Origin: Nocardiopsis sp. | GTDB taxonomy: Bacteria > Actinomycetota > Actinomycetes > Streptosporangiales > Streptosporangiaceae | Length of the DNA: 33,128 nucleotides | Direction: 5' to 3' | Assembly: GCA_021154785.1 (NCBI GenBank) | Contig: JAJKHX010000285.1 | Span: forward strand, 1 to 33,128 | Part shown: positions 24,014 through 33,128 of the stretch, piece by piece | Position numbering within the stretch: the first letter of the stretch is position 1 | Layout of the letters: the number at the start of each line of letters is the position of its first letter | Notes under the pieces: model-generated | What the model saw: only the letters and a program-made list of their open reading frames with translations | Told to the model about the DNA's origin: nothing | Database searches by the model: none | Program-made: the position numbers and the translations under genes

Positions 24014-24670
24014 ATGCCAGGAAGAAACCAGCTGATCGTCGCGGAGCTGCTCGCCCGGCACGGGCGGCTGTACGCCGAGGACGCCGGCATCCGGCTCGCT
24101 GACCGCCCCGGGCCGCTCTACCAGCTGCTCGTTCTGGCGACGCTGCTGAGCGCGCCGATCCCGGCCGAGACCGCGGTGGCGGCCGCCGGCGAGCTGTTCG
24201 CGGCCGGCTACCGGAGCCCGAAGGCGATGAGCGAGGCGAGCTGGCAGGACCGGGTGGACGCGCTGGGCCGCGGCCATTACCGGCGGTACGACGAGCGCAC
24301 TGCGACCATGCTCGGCGATGGCGCCGACCTGCTGACCAGCAAGTGGCACGGGGACCTGCGCAAGCTGCGCGACGAGGCCGGGGGCGACGTGGCCGGCATC
24401 GCGTCCCGGCTCACCGAGTTTCCCGGGGTCGGGCCGGTGGGCGCGGGCATCTTCCTGCGGGAGGCCCAGGAGGTCTGGCCGGCCGTGGCGCCCTACGTGG
24501 ACGCCAGGGTGACCAGCGGAGCCCACCGGGTCCGGCTGCCCGGCGACCGCGAGACCCTCGCCGGGCTGCTGGCGGCCAGCGGCCAGCCCGCGCGGCTCGC
24601 CGCCGCGCTGGTTCGCGTGTCACTGAGCCAGCGGGCGGCCAGCGAAGTCACCGCGTCGGTGCGTGACTAA
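24014..24670 (+). CDS. HhH-GPD superfamily DNA repair protein (endonuclease III-like)
   Basis: 218 residues. The helix-hairpin-helix is at about residues 133-152 (RLTEFPGVGPVGAGIFLREA), followed by the conserved aspartate Asp163 (APYVDARV), which activates water in this superfamily. The lysine that endonuclease III uses for its lyase step (in GVGRKTA) is Val142 or Gly143 here, so if active it would be a monofunctional glycosylase. No C-terminal cysteine cluster is present, so there is no Fe-S centre. The N-terminal ILVLATLLSAPIP-like segment aligns with the usual ...LLSAQ helix. The substrate base is unknown. Confidence 0.8.
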   Translation: MPGRNQLIVAELLARHGRLYAEDAGIRLADRPGPLYQLLVLATLLSAPIPAETAVAAAGELFAAGYRSPKAMSEASWQDRVDALGRGHYRRYDERTATMLGDGADLLTSKWHGDLRKLRDEAGGDVAGIASRLTEFPGVGPVGAGIFLREAQEVWPAVAPYVDARVTSGAHRVRLPGDRETLAGLLAASGQPARLAAALVRVSLSQRAASEVTASVRD

Positions 24671-24756
24671 TCCCGTTCCGTGCGCGACTGGTCCCTGGTC
24701 CCCGTTACACTACTGAGACCCTGCCGTATGCGGTCTGATACCACCTCTGCCCGGTT

Positions 24757-24781
24757 GTTTGCTGCCGGTAAGCACGGGTAG
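24757..24781 (+). promoter_or_regulatory. SigB/F-type promoter for the DUF3040-like gene
   Basis: GTTT (24757-24760), exactly 15 bases, then GGGTAG (24776-24781): the same arrangement as at 23544. The start would be near 24788, leaving a leader of about 60 bases with an inverted repeat. Confidence 0.55.
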
Positions 24782-24803
24782 GCGATGGTTTCCCGCGGCC
24801 GCG

Positions 24804-24834
24804 ATCCTTACGGCGCAGGATCCTTGGTAAGGAT
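24804..24834 (+). repeat. Inverted repeat in the leader of the DUF3040-like gene
   Basis: ATCCTTAC and GTAAGGAT (8-base arms) flank a 15-base loop. The second arm contains the AAGGA that would be the ribosome binding site of the next gene, so pairing could hide it. Regulation of translation is possible. Confidence 0.45.
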
Positions 24835-24846
24835 GTGACTGTCAGA

Positions 24847-25350
24847 ATGAGCTTGCCCGTTTGCCAGCAGCGCGTACTAGATCGGATGGAAGGCGCCCTG
24901 CGGGCCAGCGAGCCTCATCTGACCTCCATGTACGCGATCTTCACCCGGCTCAACGCCACCGAGCCCGTCCGGACCGAGCAGCTGAGGCACAAGCGGCTGC
25001 GATGGATCCAGCCGGGCACGGCCATGTACGCGATCGTGCTGATTCCGGTCATGTTCGCCGCGATCATCGTGGGCGCGCTGCTCGGCGGCGGCACGCGCAA
25101 TGCGACCGCCTGCGAGGCCAGCTACTCGGTGGGCGGCGTCTCGCCACTGACCACCCGGCCCTCCTGCCCGGCCAAGGCCGCGGTCGCGAAGAACGCGGTG
25201 CGCAAGACGATCTCGGCCAGCGCCCGGCTGGCCTGCGGCACCAGCGGGCAGGCCGCGACCCGGTTCACCACGCTGGCCGTCGGCCGTCAGGCGTTTCCCC
25301 CCGTCATCCGGATCGGCGCGCTAGCCGCGGGCCCACCCGCAGCGTGCTAG
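24847..25350 (+). CDS. DUF3040-like membrane protein
   Basis: 167 residues. Residues 1-45 resemble the start of DUF3040 proteins (QQRVLDRMEGALRASEPHLTSMYAIFTRL), a cytoplasmic helical segment. One membrane helix lies at about 59-80. The remaining ~87 residues would be outside and contain four cysteines (after ATAC, RPSC, RLAC and the final PPAAC), which could form two disulfides. The ATG at 24847 is a choice; a GTG four codons earlier is possible and neither has an ideal ribosome binding site. The GAF-ANTAR gene follows after 20 bases and is probably in the same transcript. Function unknown. Confidence 0.7.
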   Translation: MSLPVCQQRVLDRMEGALRASEPHLTSMYAIFTRLNATEPVRTEQLRHKRLRWIQPGTAMYAIVLIPVMFAAIIVGALLGGGTRNATACEASYSVGGVSPLTTRPSCPAKAAVAKNAVRKTISASARLACGTSGQAATRFTTLAVGRQAFPPVIRIGALAAGPPAAC

Positions 25351-25370
25351 GAATGAACTAGGAGGATCTG

Positions 25371-26084
25371 GTGCCGATCGAGCAGCTCGGGCATGAGGCG
25401 GCGGAACTGCTGAGCCTCACCAACGGCGGCGAAGCGAGGTCGCTGAACAAGCTGGCCGAGCTCGCCGCCTGGCAGGTGCCCTCGTGCTCGGGGGCGCACG
25501 CCGCCGTATGGCTCGACCGCGAGCTGGCCGGCGCCGCGGCCACCCATCCCGACCTGGCCGAGCTCGCCGACCTCCAGCTGACCGCCGGATCCGGCCCGCT
25601 GATGGAGGCGGCCCGGGCAGGCGTAGCCGTGAGCTGCCCGGACACGCTGGAGGAGACCCGCTGGCCCGACTTTGCCGAAGCGGCGCTGCGACGCGGTGTC
25701 CGGTGCTCGGTTCACCTGGTGCGGGAACTTCCGCGCGGCGCCCTGGTGCTCTCGCTGTTCGGCGTGCGTCCCGGGGTGCTGGACGCCGAGTCCGTTCCCG
25801 TCGCCGACATGCTGGCCGCGTTCGGCGGCGCGATGCTCACCAACGCCACGGCCTACCACCAGGCCCAGCGGACCGCCAGCCAGCTCAAGGACGCGGTGGT
25901 GGCGCGATCGGTCGTGGATCAGGCCAAGGGCATCTTGATGCACGCGCTCGGCTGCGACGCCGCCGAAGCGCTCAAGCGCCTGCGCCAGGAATCACAGCGC
26001 CGCCACGTCAAGGTCACCGAAGTGGCGACCGAGGTCGTGGCCTCCTACGGCGGCGAGGACGCCAGGCCCCGGCCGGGTCGTTAA
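25371..26084 (+). CDS. GAF-ANTAR RNA-binding regulator
   Basis: 237 residues. Residues 10-160 are a GAF-like sensor (GAHAAVWLDRELAGAAATHPDLAEL...GPLMEAARAG...VHLVRELPRGALVLSLFGV). Residues 170-226 are an ANTAR domain (VVDQAKGILMHALGCDAAEALKRLRQESQRRHVKVTEVATEVV), which binds paired hairpins in nascent RNA to prevent termination. The GTG has AGGAGG 5 bases upstream. It is probably cotranscribed with the DUF3040-like gene and faces the phosphatase gene tail to tail, with 4 bases between the stops. Signal and RNA targets are unknown; no obvious dual-hexaloop hairpin stands out nearby. Confidence 0.87.
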   Translation: MPIEQLGHEAAELLSLTNGGEARSLNKLAELAAWQVPSCSGAHAAVWLDRELAGAAATHPDLAELADLQLTAGSGPLMEAARAGVAVSCPDTLEETRWPDFAEAALRRGVRCSVHLVRELPRGALVLSLFGVRPGVLDAESVPVADMLAAFGGAMLTNATAYHQAQRTASQLKDAVVARSVVDQAKGILMHALGCDAAEALKRLRQESQRRHVKVTEVATEVVASYGGEDARPRPGR

Positions 26085-26088
26085 GGCC

Positions 26089-27546
26089 TTACCCGGCGTC
26101 CGGCAAGATCCTGGCGACCAGGATCGTCATGTCGTCGCGCAGGTCGTCCTGGGAGAAACGGGACACGAGGTCCTGCACCATCTTGACGGTCTCGGCGGCG
26201 GGACGCCCGGCCGCGCCGGCCAGCCCGTCGGCCAGGTCGTCCTCGAAATACCGCTGATCGGGGCTGCGGGCCTCGGTGACCCCGTCCGAAAAGAAGAACA
26301 GCTGGTCCCCGGGGCCGAGCTCGACGCTCTCCCGTTCGGGCCCGGCGTCCGGGAACAGCCCGAGCGGGAGGCCGCCGCCGCGCATCATGTCGATCTGGCC
26401 GTCCGGGCGGATGACCGCCGGGCCCGGGTGGCCGGAGCTGGCCACCTCTCCCGCCCACTTGCCATGGTCGCCGTCGCGTCGCAGGTAGGCGAGCTTGACG
26501 GTAACGAAACGGTCCTCGTAGTCGCCGTCCAGGATGACCTCGTTCGCCTTGGCCAGGACGTCGACCGGGTCCGGGTTCCAGTGCGCGATGGCCCGGATCG
26601 CGTGCCGGGCGGCCGCGGTCATCGCGGCGGCCTCCTGTCCCTTGCCGCACACGTCGCCGACGGCCACCGCCCAGCCGTCACGGACCGGGAAGACGTCGTA
26701 GAAGTCGCCGCTGATCTCCAGGTTCTCCCCGGCCGGGATATAGGCCGCGGACAGCTCGAGCCCGGGTACGTCCGGCAGCCGGGCCGGGAGCAGGCTGCTC
26801 TGCAGCGCCTCGGCCACCGCCGAGCGGTGCCGGAACATGCGGTCCACCCGGATAGCGACGCCCAGGTGCCGGCCGAGCTCGGTGGCCAGGGCCACGTCGG
26901 CGGTGGTGAACCGGCCCTCGGCCGGCTGCCGGGCCAGGGTCAGCACGCCGTAGCCGTCGTCTCCGTCCGACACCGGGACGCTCAGCAGCGCGGCCGCCTC
27001 GAGCAGCGCGGTCAGCGGCGTCCCGTCCGGGGCGGCGCCGAGGATCCCGGCGCCGCCCAGGTCCGGCCGAGCAGCATCCGGCCGCGCGGCATCCGGCAGC
27101 ACGACGGGACGCGCGGTGGCGTGAACCCGGTCGGGCACCGACCCGGGCGGCGGGTCGATATCGCGTATTCTCCTGGCCAGCTCGTCCGGCTGCTCGCCGT
27201 TCGGGCCGATCGTGAACTGCCGCCGGAGCTGTCCGGACCGGTCGATATCGACGATGACCCAGCTGGCGATCTCGCCCGCCAGCAGCCGGGCGCAGCGCTG
27301 TACGGTAACCGCCTCGCTGAACGTGCTGTTGTCCAGCAGCAGCCGGGTCACCGCGGTGATCGTGTCCATCCGGCGGGTCACCGAGGCGGTGCTGTCCACC
27401 GCGGCATCCAGTTCCGCGAACGCGGCCTCGAGTAGCACGCGCGCGTCAGCGCCCGGCCGCCCGGCGGCCTGGCGCAGCGCGTCACGCCGCCCGGCTAGCT
27501 CGGCGGAATCGGTGTAAGAGCCATTCGGCCAGGTGTCCTGCGACAT
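26089..27546 (-). CDS. GAF-PP2C (SpoIIE/RsbU-type) serine phosphatase
   Basis: 485 residues. The N-terminal ~60 are helical; a GAF domain spans about 65-225 (AVTVQRCARLLAGEIASWVIVDIDRSGQ...VSDGDDGYGVLTLAR). The C-terminal PP2C domain begins near 245 with EISGDFYDVFPVRDG and GDVCGKGQEAA, which give the metal-binding aspartates, and ends with LFFFSDGVTEAR and DDMTILVARI. RsbU-type enzymes dephosphorylate anti-anti-sigma factors and so release SigB/F-type sigma factors. A sigma factor of that class is 1 kb away, but no RsbV or RsbW gene is in the window. The start at 27546 is an ATG with GGAGAG directly before it; an upstream TTG start at 27600 is possible. A local duplication repeats the residues DAARP. 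Confidence 0.87.
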   Translation of the reverse strand: MSQDTWPNGSYTDSAELAGRRDALRQAAGRPGADARVLLEAAFAELDAAVDSTASVTRRMDTITAVTRLLLDNSTFSEAVTVQRCARLLAGEIASWVIVDIDRSGQLRRQFTIGPNGEQPDELARRIRDIDPPPGSVPDRVHATARPVVLPDAARPDAARPDLGGAGILGAAPDGTPLTALLEAAALLSVPVSDGDDGYGVLTLARQPAEGRFTTADVALATELGRHLGVAIRVDRMFRHRSAVAEALQSSLLPARLPDVPGLELSAAYIPAGENLEISGDFYDVFPVRDGWAVAVGDVCGKGQEAAAMTAAARHAIRAIAHWNPDPVDVLAKANEVILDGDYEDRFVTVKLAYLRRDGDHGKWAGEVASSGHPGPAVIRPDGQIDMMRGGGLPLGLFPDAGPERESVELGPGDQLFFFSDGVTEARSPDQRYFEDDLADGLAGAAGRPAAETVKMVQDLVSRFSQDDLRDDMTILVARILPDAG

Positions 27547-27632
27547 CTCTCCAGACCATCGTCCCGGTAAACGCCTGTAGTCCCACAGGTTCCCGCCCAA
27601 TCCTAGAGGCAGGCATCCCGGCGTTCAGACGC

Positions 27633-27666
27633 GCAGATCCGCCGGGGCGTGCCCCGGCGGATCTGC
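27633..27666. terminator. Strong hairpin terminator
   Basis: Two perfect 16-base arms (27633-27648 and 27651-27666) flank a GT dinucleotide, so the stem would be about 15 bp with a small loop and very GC-rich. It lies downstream of the minus-strand GlsB-like gene and before the phosphatase promoter, where it would separate the two. There is no U-run on either side, which is usual in actinobacteria. Confidence 0.75.
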
Positions 27667-27713
27667 CTTGCCTAGCTGTTAGTCGCTGATGTTAGCCGCT
27701 GGCGGCCTGCCTG

Positions 27714-28034
27714 CTAGCGGCGCCAGGCCGGCCGGCGGTAGCGGGCGCGCGACCGCGAGCGGGTGCGACCGCGGCTGTAACCGTAGCCCCGGGTGGTGAA
27801 CAAGCTGACGACCAGCGCCGCGAGCAGCACGGCCACGATGAACGTGATGATGGTATGCCCGGCGCCGAGTATGGCGGCGGTCAAGATCCCGCCGACGATG
27901 GCGGCCACGATGCCGATGAGGATCGTCACGATGATGCCGATGTGCTGGCGGCCGGGGATCACCAGGCGGGCGACCGCGCCGACGACGAGTCCGATGAGAA
28001 TCCACCAGAGGATGACAGCAAGTGTGATGGTCAT
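27714..28034 (-). CDS. GlsB/YeaQ/YmgE-family membrane protein with Arg-rich tail
   Basis: 106 residues. Three membrane segments (about 3-25, 32-57 and 61-80) and Gly-rich helix faces match the small transglycosylase-associated/GlsB stress protein family. Unlike typical members, which end soon after the third helix, this one continues with a 26-residue cytoplasmic or external tail holding 11 arginines plus Tyr and Ser. AGGAGA lies 4-5 bases before the ATG. It is followed by a strong terminator. Role unknown; the family is induced by stress in several bacteria. Confidence 0.82.
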   Translation of the reverse strand: MTITLAVILWWILIGLVVGAVARLVIPGRQHIGIIVTILIGIVAAIVGGILTAAILGAGHTIITFIVAVLLAALVVSLFTTRGYGYSRGRTRSRSRARYRRPAWRR

Positions 28035-28104
28035 GACTTCTCCTATTGAGCCTTACGGTTGGGTTCGCTTTGTGAGCTTGCCGGGACGAGGCCCCCCACC
28101 GCGG

Positions 28105-28127
28105 CGCCGGCGCTCGTGGCGCCGGCG
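28105..28127 (-). terminator. Hairpin after the DUF6458-like gene
   Basis: CGCCGGCGC and GCGCCGGCG form a 9-bp stem with a 5-base loop, directly after (in minus-strand direction) the stop codon at 28128. No T-run follows. Confidence 0.55.
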
Positions 28128-28487
28128 TTACTCGTCGTAGACGTCCTCGATGACCTCCGTCTCGGCGTGATCGGCCACGGCCGCGCTGCCCGCCGCGCCC
28201 GGGGCGGGCAGGCCCGCCTGGACGCGGGTGCTGGCCGGGTTCCGGTTGACGTAGGCCGGATAGGTGATGTCCTCGACCCGGGCTCCGCGCATGCGCCGGG
28301 TCCGGCGGGTGAACACCCGCTGCCCGACCAGGGCGTAGCCGCGCCGCGGGATCGCGACCCCGATGATGCCGATGATGATCAGCACCCAGCCGGCCGTGTG
28401 CAGGTTGAAGACGGAGGTATTGGTGGTCACGGCGAACGCGAGGATCGCGCCGACCGCGATCAGTGCTAGTCCCACTCCGGTTTTCAT
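28128..28487 (-). CDS. Small two-helix membrane protein, DUF6458-like
   Basis: 119 residues. Two membrane helices (about 5-20 and 31-47) with the short AVTTNTSVFNLHTAGWVLIIIGIIGV link match the DUF6458-like small membrane proteins of actinobacteria. After them comes a ~70-residue polar tail, first basic (RRTRRMRG), then acidic at the end (ETEVIEDVYDE). A GAAAGGACC stretch precedes the ATG. It lies 34 bases after the sigma factor gene on the same strand, so they may share a transcript. Function unknown. Confidence 0.72.
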   Translation of the reverse strand: MKTGVGLALIAVGAILAFAVTTNTSVFNLHTAGWVLIIIGIIGVAIPRRGYALVGQRVFTRRTRRMRGARVEDITYPAYVNRNPASTRVQAGLPAPGAAGSAAVADHAETEVIEDVYDE

Positions 28488-28521
28488 GGTGGTCCTTTCG
28501 CTGGCAGGACGCCGTAGTTCG

Positions 28522-29418
28522 TCAGGCCGTGGCGGCTGAGGAGGGAGTGCCGGTCTCGGCGGAATCGAGCAGCCGGCTCTTCAGGTGGCTGAGCGCCCGG
28601 GTCAGGAGCCGGGATACGTGCATCTGCGAGATGCCGAGCCGCTCGCCGATCTCGGTCTGCGTGAGGTTGCCGTAGAAGCGCATGACCAGGATGCGCTGCT
28701 CACGCTCGGGCAGTTCCTCCCAGTGCGCGTTGACCGCCTCCATGTCGATGGTGTGGGTCATGGCGGGGTCGTCGTCGCCGAGCATGTCGGCCAGCAGGGC
28801 CGGGTCGTCCCGGTCGGACAGCGGAGCGTCGAGTGAGTAGGTGCTGAACACCAGGTCCGCCTGGCGAGCCTCCTGCATGTCGTCCGCGCTGACCCCGAGC
28901 CGCTCGGCCAGTTCCTCCTCGGTGGGCGGCCGGCCGAACTGCTGGGTGAGGTCCTCGGAGGCCTTGCGCAGCGCGAGCAGGAGTTCCTGGGCCGAGCGGC
29001 GAACGTGAATCTGCCAGCGCTTGTCCCGGAAGTGGCGCTTGATCTCGCCGCTGATACAGGGCTGCGCGTAGGCCGAAAGACTGTCGCCGACCTCGGGGTT
29101 GTAGTTGTTGATCGCCTTGAGCAGGCCGACGTACCCGACCTGCATGAGATCTTCGGTCGGCTCCGGGCTGCCGCGGTACTGCCTGACGCAGGAGCGGACC
29201 AGCCGCTGATAGCGATCCACGATGATCTCGCAGGCGGCCGCGCGCAGCTCGCTGTCTTTCGGCAGCGCGCGGATCCGGGAGAGCAGGGCGTTGTCGGAGA
29301 GCTCCTTGAGCTCCGCGCGCGACGCTGAAACGATGCCGGTGTCCGGGGCGGTGCCGAGAGCCGTAGCGTCGGCGGCGGTCGTGCCTGCGGCCGGCTTCTG
29401 GAGGGTTCCCCTCGTCAA
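28522..29418 (-). CDS. SigB/SigF/SigG-family RNA polymerase sigma factor
   Basis: 298 residues, a group 3 (general stress) sigma factor. Region 2 is around residues 60-130 (DRYQRLVRSCVRQYRGSPEPTEDLMQVGYVGLLKAINNYNP...ISGEIKRHFRDKRW). Region 3 follows (RRSAQELLLALRKASEDLTQQFGRPPTEEELAERLG), and region 4 is near the end (LPEREQRILVMRFYGNLTQTEIGERLGISQMHVSRLLTRAL). The TTG start at 29418 is set by AAGGAGG 5 bases upstream. Two usual signature residues differ: PTI is PCI, and VPR is VRR. No anti-sigma gene is adjacent. An upstream GTTT-N14-GGGCAC motif suggests it may transcribe its own gene. Confidence 0.92.
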   Translation of the reverse strand: MTRGTLQKPAAGTTAADATALGTAPDTGIVSASRAELKELSDNALLSRIRALPKDSELRAAACEIIVDRYQRLVRSCVRQYRGSPEPTEDLMQVGYVGLLKAINNYNPEVGDSLSAYAQPCISGEIKRHFRDKRWQIHVRRSAQELLLALRKASEDLTQQFGRPPTEEELAERLGVSADDMQEARQADLVFSTYSLDAPLSDRDDPALLADMLGDDDPAMTHTIDMEAVNAHWEELPEREQRILVMRFYGNLTQTEIGERLGISQMHVSRLLTRALSHLKSRLLDSAETGTPSSAATA

Positions 29419-29460
29419 GGTGGCCTCCTTAAGACCCTGGGAATTACGGACGAGTAGGGT

Positions 29461-29484
29461 GTGCCCTGCCGTGGGCGAATAAAC
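29461..29484 (-). promoter_or_regulatory. Possible SigB/F-type promoter of the sigma factor gene
   Basis: On the minus strand GTTT (29484-29481), 14 bases, then GGGCAC (29466-29461), one base from GGGTAC. The leader of about 35 bases holds the AAGGAGG site. This would fit autoregulation. Confidence 0.4.
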
Positions 29485-29493
29485 GTCTTGGTG

Positions 29494-29509
29494 TGTGACG
29501 CTCGTCACA
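29494..29509. promoter_or_regulatory. CRP binding site
   Basis: TGTGA-CGCTCG-TCACA is an exact match to the CRP consensus TGTGA-N6-TCACA, which is shared by E. coli CRP and M. tuberculosis Rv3676. Its centre (29501.5) is about 61 bases before the predicted start of the whiB promoter and about 47 bases before that of the divergent sigma factor gene. Confidence 0.7.
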
Positions 29510-29526
29510 TTCAGCGGGTTCCCGGG

Positions 29527-29555
29527 TTGACAAACTGCCGCCGTCGCCGCATCCT
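29527..29555 (+). promoter_or_regulatory. whiB promoter
   Basis: TTGACA (29527-29532), a 17-base spacer, then CATCCT (29550-29555): a perfect -35 box with a weak -10 box, as expected of an activator-dependent promoter. The leader of about 143 bases opens with one arm of a 9-base inverted repeat, CCGCGCGCC/GGCGCGCGG (29561-29569 and 29607-29615). Confidence 0.55.
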
Positions 29556-29705
29556 CGCGACCGCGCGCCAGCCGGGCGAAATTCATGCGGCCGACGAGGT
29601 GTAGACGGCGCGCGGCCGGGAAACCGAATGGCCGCTCCCCTGTGGGCACCGATCATGACATCAGCTTCAGACCCCTGTGAGGCTCCGACCCCTGAAGGAC
29701 GTACG

Positions 29706-29996
29706 ATGACCGCGACCGGGAGCGCCACGAACTGGCGATCAGCCGCTGCCTGCCTGCTGGCGGACCCTGACCTGTTCTTCCCGATCTCCTCGGCCGGTCC
29801 GGCGGAGCGCCAGATCACGCGGGCCAAGAGGATCTGCGGCGGGTGCCCGGTGCGGGAGAAGTGCCTGGAGTTCGCGCTCAGCCACGAGCTGTCCTACGGC
29901 ATCTGGGGCGGCACCACCCCCGAGGACCGGCAGCGGGACCGCCGCCGCAAGCGGCGCGCCGCGGCCTCGGCGGCCAAGCGGACCGTCGCCGCCTGA
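29706..29996 (+). CDS. WhiB-family Fe-S transcription factor
   Basis: 96 residues. The four cluster cysteines are C16, C44, C47 and C53 (C-x27-C-x2-C-x5-C), followed by the GIWGG turn at 65-69 and a basic Arg/Lys/Ala tail for DNA contact. WhiB proteins bind a 4Fe-4S cluster that senses NO or O2 and usually act with the housekeeping sigma factor. ATG 29706 is preferred to the in-frame ATGs upstream because AAGGAC lies 6 bases before it. The DLFFPISSAGPAERQI segment is close to WhiB1/WblE proteins but not identical, so I do not name a subgroup. It is divergent from the sigma factor gene. Confidence 0.92.
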   Translation: MTATGSATNWRSAAACLLADPDLFFPISSAGPAERQITRAKRICGGCPVREKCLEFALSHELSYGIWGGTTPEDRQRDRRRKRRAAASAAKRTVAA

Positions 29997-30052
29997 CCGC
30001 CGGCGGACAGCCTCGCCGCCTGCCGGCTCAGCCGGCCTGACGGCTCAGCCGC

Positions 30053-33128
<3,076 letters not shown>

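Noticed and set aside
26082-26091. TAAGGCCTTA palindrome at the meeting point of the ANTAR and phosphatase genes
   Set aside because: Two opposing TAA stop codons 4 bases apart account for most of the symmetry; too short to call a terminator.

Overview
The window is about 33 kb of very GC-rich DNA (roughly 70% by eye). GTG and TTG starts are frequent, and several genes appear to be leaderless. A complete Pup-proteasome core, a type II fatty acid synthase operon of the actinobacterial type, a WhiB protein and SigB/F-, ANTAR- and DUF3052-type proteins make this a filamentous-type actinobacterial chromosome. Streptosporangiales or a relative is the likeliest placement, but I infer that from style and not from a marker gene. 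I see no tRNA, rRNA, insertion sequence, CRISPR array or prophage.

Layout. (1) 1-463: the 3' end of an oligopeptide ABC transporter ATPase. (2) 500-9464: the proteasome region, with a RecB-family exonuclease on the minus strand and, divergent from it, a site-2 protease, tRNA m1A58 methyltransferase TrmI, the ring ATPase Mpa/ARC, Dop, Pup, PrcB and PrcA. The order matches the Mycobacterium tuberculosis Rv2119-Rv2109c neighbourhood. The Pup ligase gene pafA is not in the window. (3) 9484-19055, all minus: aceE, fasR, fabD, fabH, acpP, fabF, accD. Pyruvate dehydrogenase E1 supplies acetyl-CoA, FasR probably controls the fab genes, and AccD supplies malonyl-CoA. This mirrors Rv2241-Rv2247, and DUF3052 and ahpE on the other side (19511-20545) complete the match to Rv2238c-Rv2239c. 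(4) 20573-29996: a stress-response region with a zinc-ribbon protein, a DUF2795 protein, two CBS-pair proteins, a Vms1/baeRF-like protein, an HhH-GPD repair protein, a DUF3040-like membrane protein, a GAF-ANTAR regulator, a GAF-PP2C phosphatase, two small membrane proteins, a SigB/F/G-family sigma factor and a WhiB protein. (5) 30053-33128: a hybrid histidine kinase with tandem HAMP repeats, cut by the window end.

Most notable observations. FabD carries a C-terminal extension that looks like a biotin-carrier domain without its biotinyl lysine. At least three stress genes have a GTTT-N15-(G/C)GGTAG promoter motif, which fits the sigma factor encoded in the same block. The WhiB gene has an exact TGTGA-N6-TCACA CRP site about 61 bp upstream of the start of a plausible promoter. 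Five genes have a TANNNT -10 box 6-7 bases from the start codon, the mark of leaderless transcripts. A perfect 17-bp-arm palindrome lies inside the end of a CBS gene. No known defence or mobile system was found.
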